A stretch of 64,000 bases of DNA from Bremerella sp. P1 (GCF_028748185.1 NZ_CP118164.1:2976001-3040000); one strand, 5' to 3'. Positions 51,604-59,970 are shown, counted from the first letter of the stretch. Numbers and translations: made by a program. Notes: generated from the letters alone by a model not told the origin.

Positions 51604-52179
51604 ATGACACCGAGAGTCTACATTGCTTGCTTGGCAAGCTACAACAATGGCGTCCTTCATGGGCGATGGATTGACGCCGATCAGGAACCTGACGAGATCC
51701 AGGAAGAAATCAATGAGATGTTGCGGGAGAGCAGGTTCCCCAACACGATGGTTGAGTGTCCAGAGTGCGAAGGCACCGACGATGAGTGTGAGCTGTGCAA
51801 GGGCACAGGCGAAGTGCCCTCAGCTGAAGAGTGGGCGGTTCACGACTATGACGAGATGATCAACCTAGGCGAATACCCCAGCCTGGACGACATCTCTCGC
51901 CATGGCCTGGCCATTGCTGAACATGGTGACGCCTGGAAAGCCTTTTGTGATCACTTCGGTGACGATGTAACCGAGGAACAATTTCAGGATGCCTACTGCG
52001 GCCAGTACCGCTCAGAGGTTGAGTATGCTGAACAGCTGGTCGACGATTGCTATAACATCGACGAAATGATGGGCAATCTCTCGCACTACTTCGATTATGA
52101 GAAGTTTGCACGCGATTTGTTTATCTCGGATTATTACCGTGACGATGATACTGGTCACGTGTTTCGGAGGGACTTCTAA
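51604..52179 (+). CDS. ardA: ArdA antirestriction protein with zinc-knuckle insertion
   Basis: 191 residues, AAGGAG eight bases upstream. ArdA proteins mimic B-form DNA and block type I restriction enzymes. Family outline: RVYIACLASYNNGVLHGRW, EIQEEINEML, EEWAVHDYDEM and GEYPSLDDI, with an acidic overall charge. Between the EIQEEINEML helix and EEWAVHD there is a roughly 25-residue insert. It contains C52, C55, C62 and C65 (CPECEGTDDECELCKGTG), like a DnaJ-type zinc knuckle, not typical of ArdA. First gene of the right arm, expressed from the promoters above it. Family sure; effect of the insert unknown. Confidence 0.85.
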   Translation: MTPRVYIACLASYNNGVLHGRWIDADQEPDEIQEEINEMLRESRFPNTMVECPECEGTDDECELCKGTGEVPSAEEWAVHDYDEMINLGEYPSLDDISRHGLAIAEHGDAWKAFCDHFGDDVTEEQFQDAYCGQYRSEVEYAEQLVDDCYNIDEMMGNLSHYFDYEKFARDLFISDYYRDDDTGHVFRRDF

Positions 52180-52400
52180 TGATATCCCCCTTGCATCCAC
52201 TTACAGCCAAGTATCAAGGCATGCTTGACGCTATGGCACATGGTGAGCATGAATCAGCTCGACCACTAGCCATCGAGCTACAACGTAAACTAGGATCGCG
52301 AGACATACCTGGTGTATCACGTGCGTCCGCAATGAGCCATGTGATTATTACTCTCAGTCGTACCTCATGGCTGGAGGATCAAGCATGCTCTACCCAGTAG
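52179..52400 (+). CDS. 73-residue hypothetical protein
   Basis: ATG 52179 overlaps the ArdA stop (TAATG) with GGAGG upstream. Helical basic sequence (MISPLHPLTAKYQGMLDAMA). No motif recognised; co-translated with ArdA. Confidence 0.58.
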   Translation: MISPLHPLTAKYQGMLDAMAHGEHESARPLAIELQRKLGSRDIPGVSRASAMSHVIITLSRTSWLEDQACSTQ

Positions 52401-52456
52401 TTACCACCCTGATCATCCTAGCCATGCTAGGGATGATCGCCTGGATTGAAAACTAA
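52385..52456 (+). CDS. 23-residue membrane peptide
   Basis: ATG 52385 with GGAGG seven bases upstream. Sequence MLYPVVTTLIILAMLGMIAW then IEN, a single membrane segment. Overlaps the previous gene by 16 bp. Real by its ribosome site; role unknown. Confidence 0.5.
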   Translation: MLYPVVTTLIILAMLGMIAWIEN

Positions 52457-52534
52457 CCACAATCAACCCTCACAAGTCCATGTGATTTGTGGGGGCTATT
52501 GTTGCTAGTTTAATTCACACAGGAGAAAAGAGCG

Positions 52535-52690
52535 ATGAATGTTTACCGCATTGAGAATGAAGGCCGAACATGGTTTGCTGTGGCCAGTATCGCCTCTGAT
52601 GCCATACGTGCATGGCGGAATGAAGTGAATAAGTTTATTGATCCTGACGAGGTTCACATGGTGTCCCGCGATGTGATTGTGGGGGATTAG
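52535..52690 (+). CDS. 51-residue hypothetical protein
   Basis: ATG 52535 with AGGAGA eight bases upstream. Compact mixed sequence (MNVYRIENEGRTWFAVASIA, then DPDEVHMVSRDVIVGD). Possibly a small phage host-modifying protein; not recognised. Confidence 0.58.
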   Translation: MNVYRIENEGRTWFAVASIASDAIRAWRNEVNKFIDPDEVHMVSRDVIVGD

Positions 52691-52696
52691 GTTTGC

Positions 52697-53434
52697 ATGT
52701 CCATTATTATCTATGTACGCAAGAGCCCTATCCCCTCTTGCGTTGACAAGGACAATATCCAGCGCTCGGTCGATCAACAGCTTGCCGAATGCTACGCCTA
52801 TATAGAATCACGCAAGCTAGGCCCTGATGTCATCGAGATTATCGATGGTGACGTTAGCGGCAATGTGCCCATACGCGAACGTGAGCAAGGCAGGCGGTTG
52901 GCTGACATCCTGGAGAATGCCACCTTCAATTGGCACATTGTAACTTATGCCCTGGATCGTGTTTCTCGCTGTCCAGACTACGACCAAGGCATCCTCTTGG
53001 ACTGGATATCCGAGGGGCATGAGTTCCACCTGGTGAATGAGGGTGGCTGCACCATAGATGGCTCTACGGCCACAGGACGCTTCCTCTTTCGAATGCGCAT
53101 GATCATGCACGCATTTGAGCGTGAACAGCTCTCGGAGCGTGTCTCACGCGGTAAGAGGCATTGGCACAAGGACCATTCCAACGTGGCACCGTTCGGCTAC
53201 AAGCTGGATGAGAACAAGCTGGTGCTGGTAGATCCTGAAACCCACCCCATCGTGGAAGACATTATGGGTATGCGAGAAGATGGTCTGAACCTCAGCCAGA
53301 TCGCATCTACCCTCAATGACGATGGCATCCCTGCACCCAAGGGCGGCCAGTGGCGACACAGCACAGTCAGTAAGATTGTGAACCGAGAAGAGAAGAAGCG
53401 TGATGAAGCCCTTTTAAGTACAATGGAGGATTGA
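52697..53434 (+). CDS. Serine recombinase
   Basis: 245 residues. Resolvase/invertase-type catalytic domain: Y6-V-R8-K-S10 (nucleophile S10) and D87-R88-V-S90-R91 (YALDRVSR), then the E-helix region FEREQLSERVSRGKR. The C-terminal part APFGYKLDENKLVLVD...GIPAPKGGQWRHSTVSKI is a short recombinase domain. No Cys-rich zinc part of large integrases, so likely a DNA invertase or resolvase-like enzyme. It sits with a tyrosine integrase in the same element. Target sites not seen. Confidence 0.85.
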   Translation: MSIIIYVRKSPIPSCVDKDNIQRSVDQQLAECYAYIESRKLGPDVIEIIDGDVSGNVPIREREQGRRLADILENATFNWHIVTYALDRVSRCPDYDQGILLDWISEGHEFHLVNEGGCTIDGSTATGRFLFRMRMIMHAFEREQLSERVSRGKRHWHKDHSNVAPFGYKLDENKLVLVDPETHPIVEDIMGMREDGLNLSQIASTLNDDGIPAPKGGQWRHSTVSKIVNREEKKRDEALLSTMED

Positions 53435-53437
53435 CCT

Positions 53438-53635
53438 GTGGAGATCATTAAGCGAGGAAAGCCGCCCTGTGACAGAGACTGGTTTGGTAGTTGTCATGCT
53501 TGCGGATCAGAGATGCGTGCAAAGCAATCTGAGCTAAAGAAAGTCGAGGAGTGCATTCGCGAGAAGTATGAATTTGCTCACGCGAAGTGCCCTGTCTGTG
53601 GTGCTGACTTTGTTCTTTACCCCAAGGAGGACTAG
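53438..53635 (+). CDS. Small zinc-ribbon protein
   Basis: 65 residues from GTG 53438. Two CxxC pairs, CHAC near residue 19 and CPVC near 51, frame a charged helix (SELKKVEECIREKYEFAH). Typical rubredoxin-like fold of phage DNA-associated proteins. Confidence 0.62.
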   Translation: MEIIKRGKPPCDRDWFGSCHACGSEMRAKQSELKKVEECIREKYEFAHAKCPVCGADFVLYPKED

Positions 53636-53694
53636 CCCGCCCCCACTTGTTACAATGTGATTAGGTGTTGGCCTCGTTGGCCTCTCCTGTGTGA

Positions 53695-53783
53695 TGTCAG
53701 GCGAAAGCCTGACAGGCCAGTAAGCGTGAGCTTACTGTGAAAGCCCATGGGCAGCGGATTTTGTCACCCGTTTGCCCATGGGC
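53695..53783 (+). ncRNA. Structured RNA with two GNRA-capped hairpins and a long stem
   Basis: TGTCAGGC-GAAA-GCCTGACA (53695-53714) and CAGTAAGC-GTGA-GCTTACTG (53718-53737) are adjacent 8-pair stems, each closed by a GNRA tetraloop. A 10-base palindrome GCCCATGGGC then occurs at 53743-53752 and 53774-53783 and can pair across 21 bases. The second copy reaches the start of the next gene. This looks like a folded mRNA leader or small RNA. Confidence 0.6.
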
Positions 53784-53789
53784 GATTTT

Positions 53790-54038
53790 ATGATCACATT
53801 GCTAGGTGGTGCTATGCGGTTTGCAATCGGTTCGATCTTCTTCTGGATTGGTTTCGTCCTTTGGATGATATTTCCCCTGTGGCTAGCAGCCATCCCCATG
53901 AACATGGTTTCCAGCCCTTACGCGTGGTGGCAGGATCTCCTGGGTGGCCTGGTGGGTATGGTTATTCACGCCACGCTCGCCTCTCTCTTCTACGGCCTCT
54001 CACTGCCTATTCTGAGAGGCATCAAAGACACACCCTGA
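53790..54038 (+). CDS. Two-segment membrane protein
   Basis: 82 residues from ATG 53790 (an in-frame ATG at 53778 lies in the hairpin). Membrane segments FAIGSIFFWIGFVLWMIFPL and GLVGMVIHATLASLFYGLS. Short loops, no motif. Last phage gene before attR; superinfection exclusion or holin is possible. Its start is near the stem at 53774-53783, so translation may be structure-controlled. Confidence 0.55.
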   Translation: MITLLGGAMRFAIGSIFFWIGFVLWMIFPLWLAAIPMNMVSSPYAWWQDLLGGLVGMVIHATLASLFYGLSLPILRGIKDTP

Positions 54039-54044
54039 GCAAAA

Positions 54045-54081
54045 GTGTGTACAAACGGTGTGTACAGTAGAGGTGTGTACA
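54045..54081 (+). promoter_or_regulatory. Probable integrase arm-type sites, right end
   Basis: Three GTGTGTACA copies at 54045-54053, 54058-54066 and 54073-54081, spaced 13 and 15 bases, matching those inside attL. Likely integrase arm-binding sites. Confidence 0.7.
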
Positions 54082-54129
54082 ACGATTTGAGCCTATGTTT
54101 TTCCGTGTAAAACGCAATTGGCAACAAAA

Positions 54130-54177
54130 GGTCTTCGGAACCGAGGGTTGGGGGTTCGAGTCCCTCCTCCCGTGCTT
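54130..54177 (+). repeat. attR core, 48-bp repeat
   Basis: Exact copy of 2802-2849. It is the 3' remnant of tRNA-Arg left by integration; not a working tRNA gene as the 5' half is absent. Confidence 0.95.
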
Positions 54178-54182
54178 AGCAT

Positions 54183-54213
54183 AAGCCACGCGAATGATCG
54201 CGTGGCTTTTTTT
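54183..54213 (+). terminator. Original tRNA-Arg terminator
   Basis: AAGCCACGCG and CGCGTGGCTT form a 10-pair stem with loop AATGAT, followed by a T run. It lies directly after attR, so it must have followed tRNA-Arg before integration. Confidence 0.8.
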
Positions 54214-54251
54214 CGGCGCGTCTGGAAGCCATTCCCTGACGGATTCTTCTT

Positions 54252-54545
54252 CTACTGGCCATCCGAAGCTGCATCAGTTTGCGTGGCTTCTTCTTGTGCC
54301 GCTTTTTCGCGCTGCTGAGCTTCTTTCATTTTGATCAGTACCTGAGTTTTCCAGAAGATGTAATAGAAGATCGGAAACGTGATCGCGGTCACCAGAAGTG
54401 CTCGCAAGATGTCCCCATCGGATCGGTACAAGATGAAGGCAAACCCAAGCCCGCTCATGATCGCGCTTTTCACGAGTGGGGACATTGGTTTATTAAGCGG
54501 GTTATCCTTTGCGGCTTCGTCAGCCGATTTCGTTGGTTGATCCAT
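54252..54545 (-). CDS. Small host membrane protein
   Basis: 97 residues (MDQPTKSADEAAKDNP). Two hydrophobic segments (SAIMSGLGFAFILY and LLVTAITFPIFYYIFW) and an acidic, Gln-rich C-terminal tail. No recognised family. Oriented with the ABC-transporter operon and probably its third member. Confidence 0.6.
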   Translation of the reverse strand: MDQPTKSADEAAKDNPLNKPMSPLVKSAIMSGLGFAFILYRSDGDILRALLVTAITFPIFYYIFWKTQVLIKMKEAQQREKAAQEEATQTDAASDGQ

Positions 54546-54623
54546 GGTGCGATTTCTAGATGAAGAGCTTCTGTCGAAAGCAGCCGGCAGAGACAGCCAA
54601 TCGCTTAAATAGCGAAGGCGTGA

Positions 54624-55598
54624 TTATACCGGCGCCGGAAGGTCGCGTCGGCAGAAAATCCACGTCGCACCAGCAAAGCCCGCCAAGCCGCCACCGGCGA
54701 GGAAACTCAGATAGGCTAGCCCGCCAAGTTTCCACTCTTCCTGCGACTTCTGAAACAGAAAGCTCCACGCACCATCTTTTGTATTGACGGCGTAGCTGAC
54801 CAAGACTTCCGGCTCGTAGAGCGAGAAGATCGTCGTGTACTTAAGCCAGGTCATTTCTTCCAAGGATAGGGACAAGACACGCAGCATCAGCTGGATGATC
54901 AGAAACGCGGCCGCAATCGCGATCGTTCGCCAGCGATACTGATCCCACGAAGACATCAACGTCGTGAACCCGGCAAAGAAGATACCCAGGCCAAGTAGGT
55001 TCAGGGCCGACGGGAACATGTCTTCCTTGTCCACGAAGTCGGAAAGTGGCACGCGCGTCGGAGCATTAGCGTCGCGCGTAAACGGCACTTCCACTTCGAT
55101 CTTAACCAGCGGGATCTGCATCTTGATCGGCTGATTTTCTCGTTTGACGGTCGTCGTCTCGATACCACAGGCGAGACCCGCATAGGCACTCGCCGCGATG
55201 ACCATGGCACCGATCAACGTGATCAGGTTCTTGCTCATCAGGTACTGGAAACGGCTGACTGGTTGGGACAGCATCATTTCCATGGTCCCTTTGCCGAGCG
55301 GACCGCTAACCGTATCGCTTCCCCGGGCAATGCCCCACACGACGATCAACAGAATGACCATCGGCTCGGTAAATGTGAATGCCACACGACCAGGGTAGGT
55401 CAACGCTTGCTCGAAATCGACGGCCGAAAAGTTCTCGAACTCGGGGCGGAGAATCTCGAGGATCCCTTGGAAGCGGCTCATATCGATTCGGCCGACAATC
55501 CATACCCGCACCCAGCAGAACGCGAAGAGCGCGATCGAGCAACCGAGCATCAGCAGACGCGACTCGCGCCAAACTTGCCGTAACATGGCCAGGTTCAT
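54624..55598 (-). CDS. ABC-2-type transporter permease
   Basis: 324 residues from ATG 55598, overlapping the ATPase gene by 4 bp (ATGA). Hydrophobic segments at the start (LLMLGCSIALFAFCWVRVWI), the middle (MVILLIVVWGIARG, ITLIGAMVIAASAYAGLACG) and near the end. Outline GTMEMMLSQPVSRFQYLMSK is typical of ABC-2 permeases. Works with the ATPase as an exporter of unknown substrate; planctomycete ABC-2 systems often move drugs or lipids. Confidence 0.75.
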   Translation of the reverse strand: MNLAMLRQVWRESRLLMLGCSIALFAFCWVRVWIVGRIDMSRFQGILEILRPEFENFSAVDFEQALTYPGRVAFTFTEPMVILLIVVWGIARGSDTVSGPLGKGTMEMMLSQPVSRFQYLMSKNLITLIGAMVIAASAYAGLACGIETTTVKRENQPIKMQIPLVKIEVEVPFTRDANAPTRVPLSDFVDKEDMFPSALNLLGLGIFFAGFTTLMSSWDQYRWRTIAIAAAFLIIQLMLRVLSLSLEEMTWLKYTTIFSLYEPEVLVSYAVNTKDGAWSFLFQKSQEEWKLGGLAYLSFLAGGGLAGFAGATWIFCRRDLPAPV

Positions 55599-56482
55599 GC
55601 CGCGTGCTCGCTTACCGGGGCGTGAAATCGGTCGTATACCTCGCGAAGCCCCATTCGCGTGACTTTCAATTCGGTTGACGGCAACTGCGTGATCCAGGCC
55701 ATCACGTCGCGAAGTTCCCCCTCGGTTTCCAGCCTAACGGTGTGCCCGTGCTGTCGGGCAGAGATCACGCGATCGCGAATGGCTTCGGGAACGCGAGGTA
55801 GTGGCTGCACCATCTGAAAGACAACCGAATGCCGTCTGGCTAGATCTTGCAGGCACTGATCGTGAACGATCTTTCCTTGCCGCATGATGATCGCCCGATC
55901 GCAGATGTCTTCAATCTCGGATAAAACGTGCGAGCAAATGACGACCGTTCGGCCTGACTTGTGAGCCTGACCGATCATGCGGATCACTTCGCCCCGGACG
56001 TTGGGATCGAGGCTGGTCGTTGGTTCGTCCATGATCAACATCGGAGCATCCGTTGCCAAGGCAATCGAGAGCCCCAGCTTTTGTCGCATCCCGGTGCTCA
56101 TGTAACCGACGCGACGCGATGTGTCCAAATCCAGTCGCTTGGCCGTCGCGTAGGATCGTTCTCGGTTGCCGCGCGGATGGATATCGGCGAAGAAATCGAG
56201 AACCTGTTTCCCCTTCATTTCGCCAAACAAGCGAACATCGCCCGGTAGATAGGAAACGAGGCTATGGACCGCTTTCTTCGCCTTCTGGCAATCTTGTCCA
56301 CCGATCTCGGCGTGACCATGCGTAGGCCGCAGGAAGCCCATTAAGATTCGGAAAAGAGTCGATTTACCTGCTCCGTTGGGGCCCAAAACACCGCAGCACT
56401 CCCCCTGGGCGACCTCGATATTAGCGTGATCGAGGGCCAGAAAGCTGCCGTATCGTTTTGTTAAATCGTATGTCTTCAGCAT
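55595..56482 (-). CDS. ABC transporter ATP-binding protein
   Basis: 295 residues. Walker A GPNGAGKST, signature-like region MSTGMRQKLGLS, Walker B APMLIMDEPT and the switch His in VICSHVLSEIEDI. Standard nucleotide-binding domain of ABC-2 exporters followed by a C-terminal extra of about 80 residues. It pairs with the overlapping permease. Confidence 0.9.
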   Translation of the reverse strand: MLKTYDLTKRYGSFLALDHANIEVAQGECCGVLGPNGAGKSTLFRILMGFLRPTHGHAEIGGQDCQKAKKAVHSLVSYLPGDVRLFGEMKGKQVLDFFADIHPRGNRERSYATAKRLDLDTSRRVGYMSTGMRQKLGLSIALATDAPMLIMDEPTTSLDPNVRGEVIRMIGQAHKSGRTVVICSHVLSEIEDICDRAIIMRQGKIVHDQCLQDLARRHSVVFQMVQPLPRVPEAIRDRVISARQHGHTVRLETEGELRDVMAWITQLPSTELKVTRMGLREVYDRFHAPVSEHAA

Positions 56483-56597
56483 GGGCGCAAGCGGGGCTAC
56501 ACAGTTAGTACCGCTGGAAACCGAAAAAGGTTTTCAGGAATTAACCGCGCCGATTTTGGCAGACTGCCAGCACTGAAGATAGTGGACGACCGGCATC

Positions 56598-56621
56598 CCC
56601 TTCCTCTGAGCGGGAAGGGGA
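56598..56621 (-). terminator. Hairpin beyond the PSCyt-type gene
   Basis: CCCCTTCC and GGAAGGGG form an eight-pair stem 14 bp after the gene end at 56635. No T run follows, so only a possible terminator. Confidence 0.35.
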
Positions 56622-56634
56622 CGAGATACATCTA

Positions 56635-59600
56635 TTAGCGATTGAACAGAAATGCGGGGCTGTTGATCAATGCCCAGGCCAAATCTTGGAGGCCGGCCAA
56701 GCGTCGATTTTCATCGAGCGTTTTGGCCTGATTCAGCTTGGCTTCCAGGTCCTTTAGCAACGCATCGCCCGAGATATACATCGAAACCAGCTTCTGGGTT
56801 TCTTCCTCGCTCCGCTGATCGGCCGGCTTGGCAATGATCTGGCGAATGTCAGCCGGCAGGTTGTTTTCCAGGCGAACCGGACGCTCGCTGGAAGTGGCGG
56901 ACAGGCGGAAACGACCCAAAAGGTGCATACTATCTTGATACTGCTGATCCATTCGCACGACCAGCTTGGCACCTTCCGGGATGACTACGTCTCCGTCCAC
57001 TTCAAACAGTGCCGAATGCTTTTCGCCAAAACGTGGACTGACCGCCCAGCCGCTGCCTGGATTGCCGTCGACCGCCCCGCGGACATCCCAATTGTCCTGA
57101 GAAAAGGTCGCTTCGGCCCGGTGGAACGAGACCTCGGGGCCTTCGCTTCCGTCGGCAAGTCGCACCTGAGCTTTCAGTTCATTCAAGACGAAGTTGCCGT
57201 TTTGGGCTCGACCGGGACCCTTGGCAGGTAGGGCATCGTCCGGCAAAGCTTCCAGTCGCAAGCCGGTCAGTGGGCCGGCCGCGATTTCGTAGATCACTTC
57301 GTACTCGTCCTTGGTAACAGGCCCCGTCGCCAAGATCGATTGGTCTTCCTTCTTTTCGAACTTCACGCCGGCCTTGGAGGTACCTTCGAGCATGGTCAAA
57401 GGTGTCCAGCTGGCAATACGTCCGAGGGATGCTTCCCACTGCGGCATCTTGGCCATCAGTTGCTGGCGATGCTGGTCCAAGGCCTTCTGGGCGACGTCCA
57501 GGTCAGGGGTTGGTTCGTTCATGAGTTCGACGCCCAGCTTCACTTCTTCATCACTGGCATGCCGACCGAGGAAACGCAAGAATATTTCATCGACCAACGC
57601 ACGGTCATCGGTGACTTCGGTGGCCAGCTTGGTCAGGGCGTTGTTCTTGTCGGCGATGGCATTGCTGATCACAGGACCGTTGACCAGTTTCATCACAGGG
57701 CCGAGCATCACGCCGGTGGCTCGTTCACATTCACACGAACTCTCTCGAGCCGGTTTGCCAAAGTCATCCAAAAACGGAATGTTGATATCGGTGCCAGGCA
57801 ACTGAGCCGCGCGGAAACCGCTGGGAAGTTGCGGCAAGTTGTAGCTACTGCCGGTCACTTGATGGATTGAATCGAACAGCACTTCCGCCGGCAATCGTCG
57901 CGGCATCGCGTGCGAGAAGTTAATCGAGTCGTCCTCGTTCCACTTGTTGGTGGCAATCGATTGCTGATAGGTCCGCGACTTACAGATTTCACGAACGATC
58001 TGTCGCGTGTTGAAACCACTATCGATGAAGCTTTGGGTCAACGCTTCCAAAAGCATCGGGTTGGTCGGCGGATTACCGGCCCGGATATCGTCGATGGGTT
58101 CGATGATTCCGCGACCCAGCAAATAGCCCCACATGCGATTCACGTAGCTGGAAGCGAAGTACTGGTTTGAGGGATCGGTCAGCCACTCGGCGAGTTCTTC
58201 CCGTCGCGTTCCATCGTCGTGAGCCAGGTCGGCCTGGTAAGGAAACTCAGGCGGAGTTACTTTGCCGGTCAACTGGTGCTTCACTTCGCCGCTGCCGGTA
58301 TCGTAGATTACCTCGACCAGCGGCGTAGCTCCTTCCACGGCCGAACCGCCAATTCGCTGTCCGGCGAAACGCTTGTCTTCCTTTCGTCCAATCTGCGCGA
58401 AGAAGGCCGAAAGGTTGTAATACTGATTCTGTGTCCAACGCTCGAACGGGTGGTCGTGGCACTTGTTGCAATTAAAACGGACAGCCAGGAACAACTGCGT
58501 GGTGTTCTCCATCGTGTCTTCCGGCGTACGCAGAATCTTGTAGTAGGCGCTGGCTGGGTGATCGATCGTCGAGCCTGACGCGGTCAAGATTTCGTAGACC
58601 ATCTGGTCATACGGTTTGTTGGATGCGATCGAGTCTTTGATCCAGTTACGCAGCGCGTGCACGCCAGGATCGCCAAGGTACTTCTGGTTGACCTGAAGCA
58701 GATCGCACCACTTGTTGGTCCAGTATTCGACGTAAGGGCCACTGCCGATCAGCTCGTCGATCAACGCGTCACGCTTTGCTTGCGAGGGACGCTTGTCGTC
58801 GAGGAACTGGCGTGCCTGATCGGCCGTTGGCGGAAGCCCCGTCAGGTCGAGGTAAATCCGGCGAACGAATTGGTCATCCGTACAAAGGCCGGAAGATTGA
58901 ACGTTCACACGCTGCAGCTTTTCGTCGACCAGTTTGTCAATGTAGTTGTGTTGCGGCTGTTGGACCCACTCGAAGCCAGTGCGGTCGCCCATCACGGTTA
59001 CCGTGGTCGCATCGTAAGCACCGTCATAGCGGGCCAGCACGGGGGCTTCGCCGCGGCGGAGAAGTTTCAACACGCCATCCTGATCGGCCGAGGCGACTTC
59101 GATATCACCACTCTCGATAAACGCGTCTGCCGTGACATCCACAATGCGACCATCGGTCAGCGTGGCATAGATGGCGAACTGCTGCGACATGCCCGGCAGC
59201 GGCACGGTCGGATTCGAGGGGTAAATCTTGATCTTCTCGACCTTGGGAGATTCAAGATTCAACTGAACACCACCAGCGATCCAGTTTTTGAGGATCTCGT
59301 ATCTTCGTTCACCTGGCTTGGTCAGTTGGCCGCCAACATGGGGAACAGCGCCGGAGGTCTTGAGCAGCATCAGGCTTTGATCTGGGAAGGCGCGATTGAA
59401 ACGGCGGCCGGCAATGTCATCGACCAGCGCTCGGTGATCGTAGGTGGGATCGTAGCCGCGGAGTGAGAGTTTGAAGCCGTTCTTGCCATCTTTGGCACCG
59501 TGGCACGTTCCCTGGTTACAGCCCATTTTGCTCATCGCTGGCGTAACGTCTCGAATGAAATCGGCCTCGTACGCGGCGTGAGAATCTTTGACCTCAACCG

Positions 59601-59934
59601 GGATCTTCAGCTCTTGCCCTTCGACCATGAAGACCAGTTCGCCAACGGCGTCCTTTTCAGGCGTAACCAAACCACGAGGCGTGATGCTAACGGCGTCCCA
59701 CTGATCGATTCGCTGGGCACTCCGTGTCAGGTCGACCTGCTCGCCACTTTCAAGTTCGGCGGTAATCAAGATCTGCGCGTAGGCGAAGGGGCCCTCGAGC
59801 GAGACCTTCTCGGGGAACGCGGTAATTCGCTGAACGTTCTTCCCAGGCGGGATCTTATTGCTCGCATCATCCGCCAGGCCAACGGTCGTTAAACCGAGGA
59901 AAACAAAGCAAGCAAGGATGGATTGGAGATTCAT
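56635..59934 (-). CDS. Secreted PSCyt-type planctomycete protein (DUF1549/DUF1553)
   Basis: 1099 residues. Signal peptide MNLQSILACFVFLGLTTVGLA, then an Ig-like region, a cytochrome-like CNQGTCHGAKDG near 138, a second Ig-like/Big_2 stretch and the PSCyt2/DUF1549 part (GLCTDDQFVRRIYLDLTGLP, RDALIDELIGSGPYVEYW). After that come RFNCNKCHDHPFERWTQNQY and the PSD1/DUF1553 part (ELAEWLTDPSNQYFASSYVN, RMWGYLLGRGIIEPIDDIR). These domain strings are almost confined to Planctomycetes. Exact role is unknown. Paired with the cytochrome-WD40 gene. Confidence 0.85.
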   Translation of the reverse strand: MNLQSILACFVFLGLTTVGLADDASNKIPPGKNVQRITAFPEKVSLEGPFAYAQILITAELESGEQVDLTRSAQRIDQWDAVSITPRGLVTPEKDAVGELVFMVEGQELKIPVEVKDSHAAYEADFIRDVTPAMSKMGCNQGTCHGAKDGKNGFKLSLRGYDPTYDHRALVDDIAGRRFNRAFPDQSLMLLKTSGAVPHVGGQLTKPGERRYEILKNWIAGGVQLNLESPKVEKIKIYPSNPTVPLPGMSQQFAIYATLTDGRIVDVTADAFIESGDIEVASADQDGVLKLLRRGEAPVLARYDGAYDATTVTVMGDRTGFEWVQQPQHNYIDKLVDEKLQRVNVQSSGLCTDDQFVRRIYLDLTGLPPTADQARQFLDDKRPSQAKRDALIDELIGSGPYVEYWTNKWCDLLQVNQKYLGDPGVHALRNWIKDSIASNKPYDQMVYEILTASGSTIDHPASAYYKILRTPEDTMENTTQLFLAVRFNCNKCHDHPFERWTQNQYYNLSAFFAQIGRKEDKRFAGQRIGGSAVEGATPLVEVIYDTGSGEVKHQLTGKVTPPEFPYQADLAHDDGTRREELAEWLTDPSNQYFASSYVNRMWGYLLGRGIIEPIDDIRAGNPPTNPMLLEALTQSFIDSGFNTRQIVREICKSRTYQQSIATNKWNEDDSINFSHAMPRRLPAEVLFDSIHQVTGSSYNLPQLPSGFRAAQLPGTDINIPFLDDFGKPARESSCECERATGVMLGPVMKLVNGPVISNAIADKNNALTKLATEVTDDRALVDEIFLRFLGRHASDEEVKLGVELMNEPTPDLDVAQKALDQHRQQLMAKMPQWEASLGRIASWTPLTMLEGTSKAGVKFEKKEDQSILATGPVTKDEYEVIYEIAAGPLTGLRLEALPDDALPAKGPGRAQNGNFVLNELKAQVRLADGSEGPEVSFHRAEATFSQDNWDVRGAVDGNPGSGWAVSPRFGEKHSALFEVDGDVVIPEGAKLVVRMDQQYQDSMHLLGRFRLSATSSERPVRLENNLPADIRQIIAKPADQRSEEETQKLVSMYISGDALLKDLEAKLNQAKTLDENRRLAGLQDLAWALINSPAFLFNR

Positions 59935-59970
59935 CGAACGAAGTCCTATCGAGAAAAATCGCCGGTGCGA

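Larger units (their letters stand above)
2802..54177. mobile_element. Integrated temperate phage, about 51.3 kb, podovirus-like
   Basis: Bounded by a 48-bp direct repeat made of the tRNA-Arg 3' part. Contents are ordered as a phage: integrase next to attL, rightward early and replication genes, a leftward packaging/head/tail/ejection operon, a regulatory gap, and a right arm with ArdA and a recombinase. TerL, portal, scaffold, capsid, tail-tube and ejection genes are all open and full length, so the element looks intact. No tape-measure, tube or sheath gene was recognised, and a 1.4-kaa tail-tube/nozzle-like protein and large ejection proteins are present. That suggests a short tail. Induction ability is not testable from sequence. 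Confidence 0.93.

Noticed and set aside
52697-53434. Serine recombinase as the integrase of the element
   Set aside because: It lacks the long Cys-rich part of large serine integrases, and a complete tyrosine integrase beside attL with matching arm sites accounts for integration.
4485-53670. CATGTGATT/AATCACATG as a restriction or uptake-site signature
   Set aside because: Many copies are explained by start-codon context at gene junctions; a count against expectation was not possible by eye.
54130-54177. Second tRNA-Arg
   Set aside because: Only the 3' part of a cloverleaf is present; it is the attR repeat left by integration.
58657-59466. 269-residue rightward frame opposite the PSCyt gene
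   Set aside because: Antisense shadow in GC-rich host DNA; the leftward frame has recognised domains and a signal peptide.
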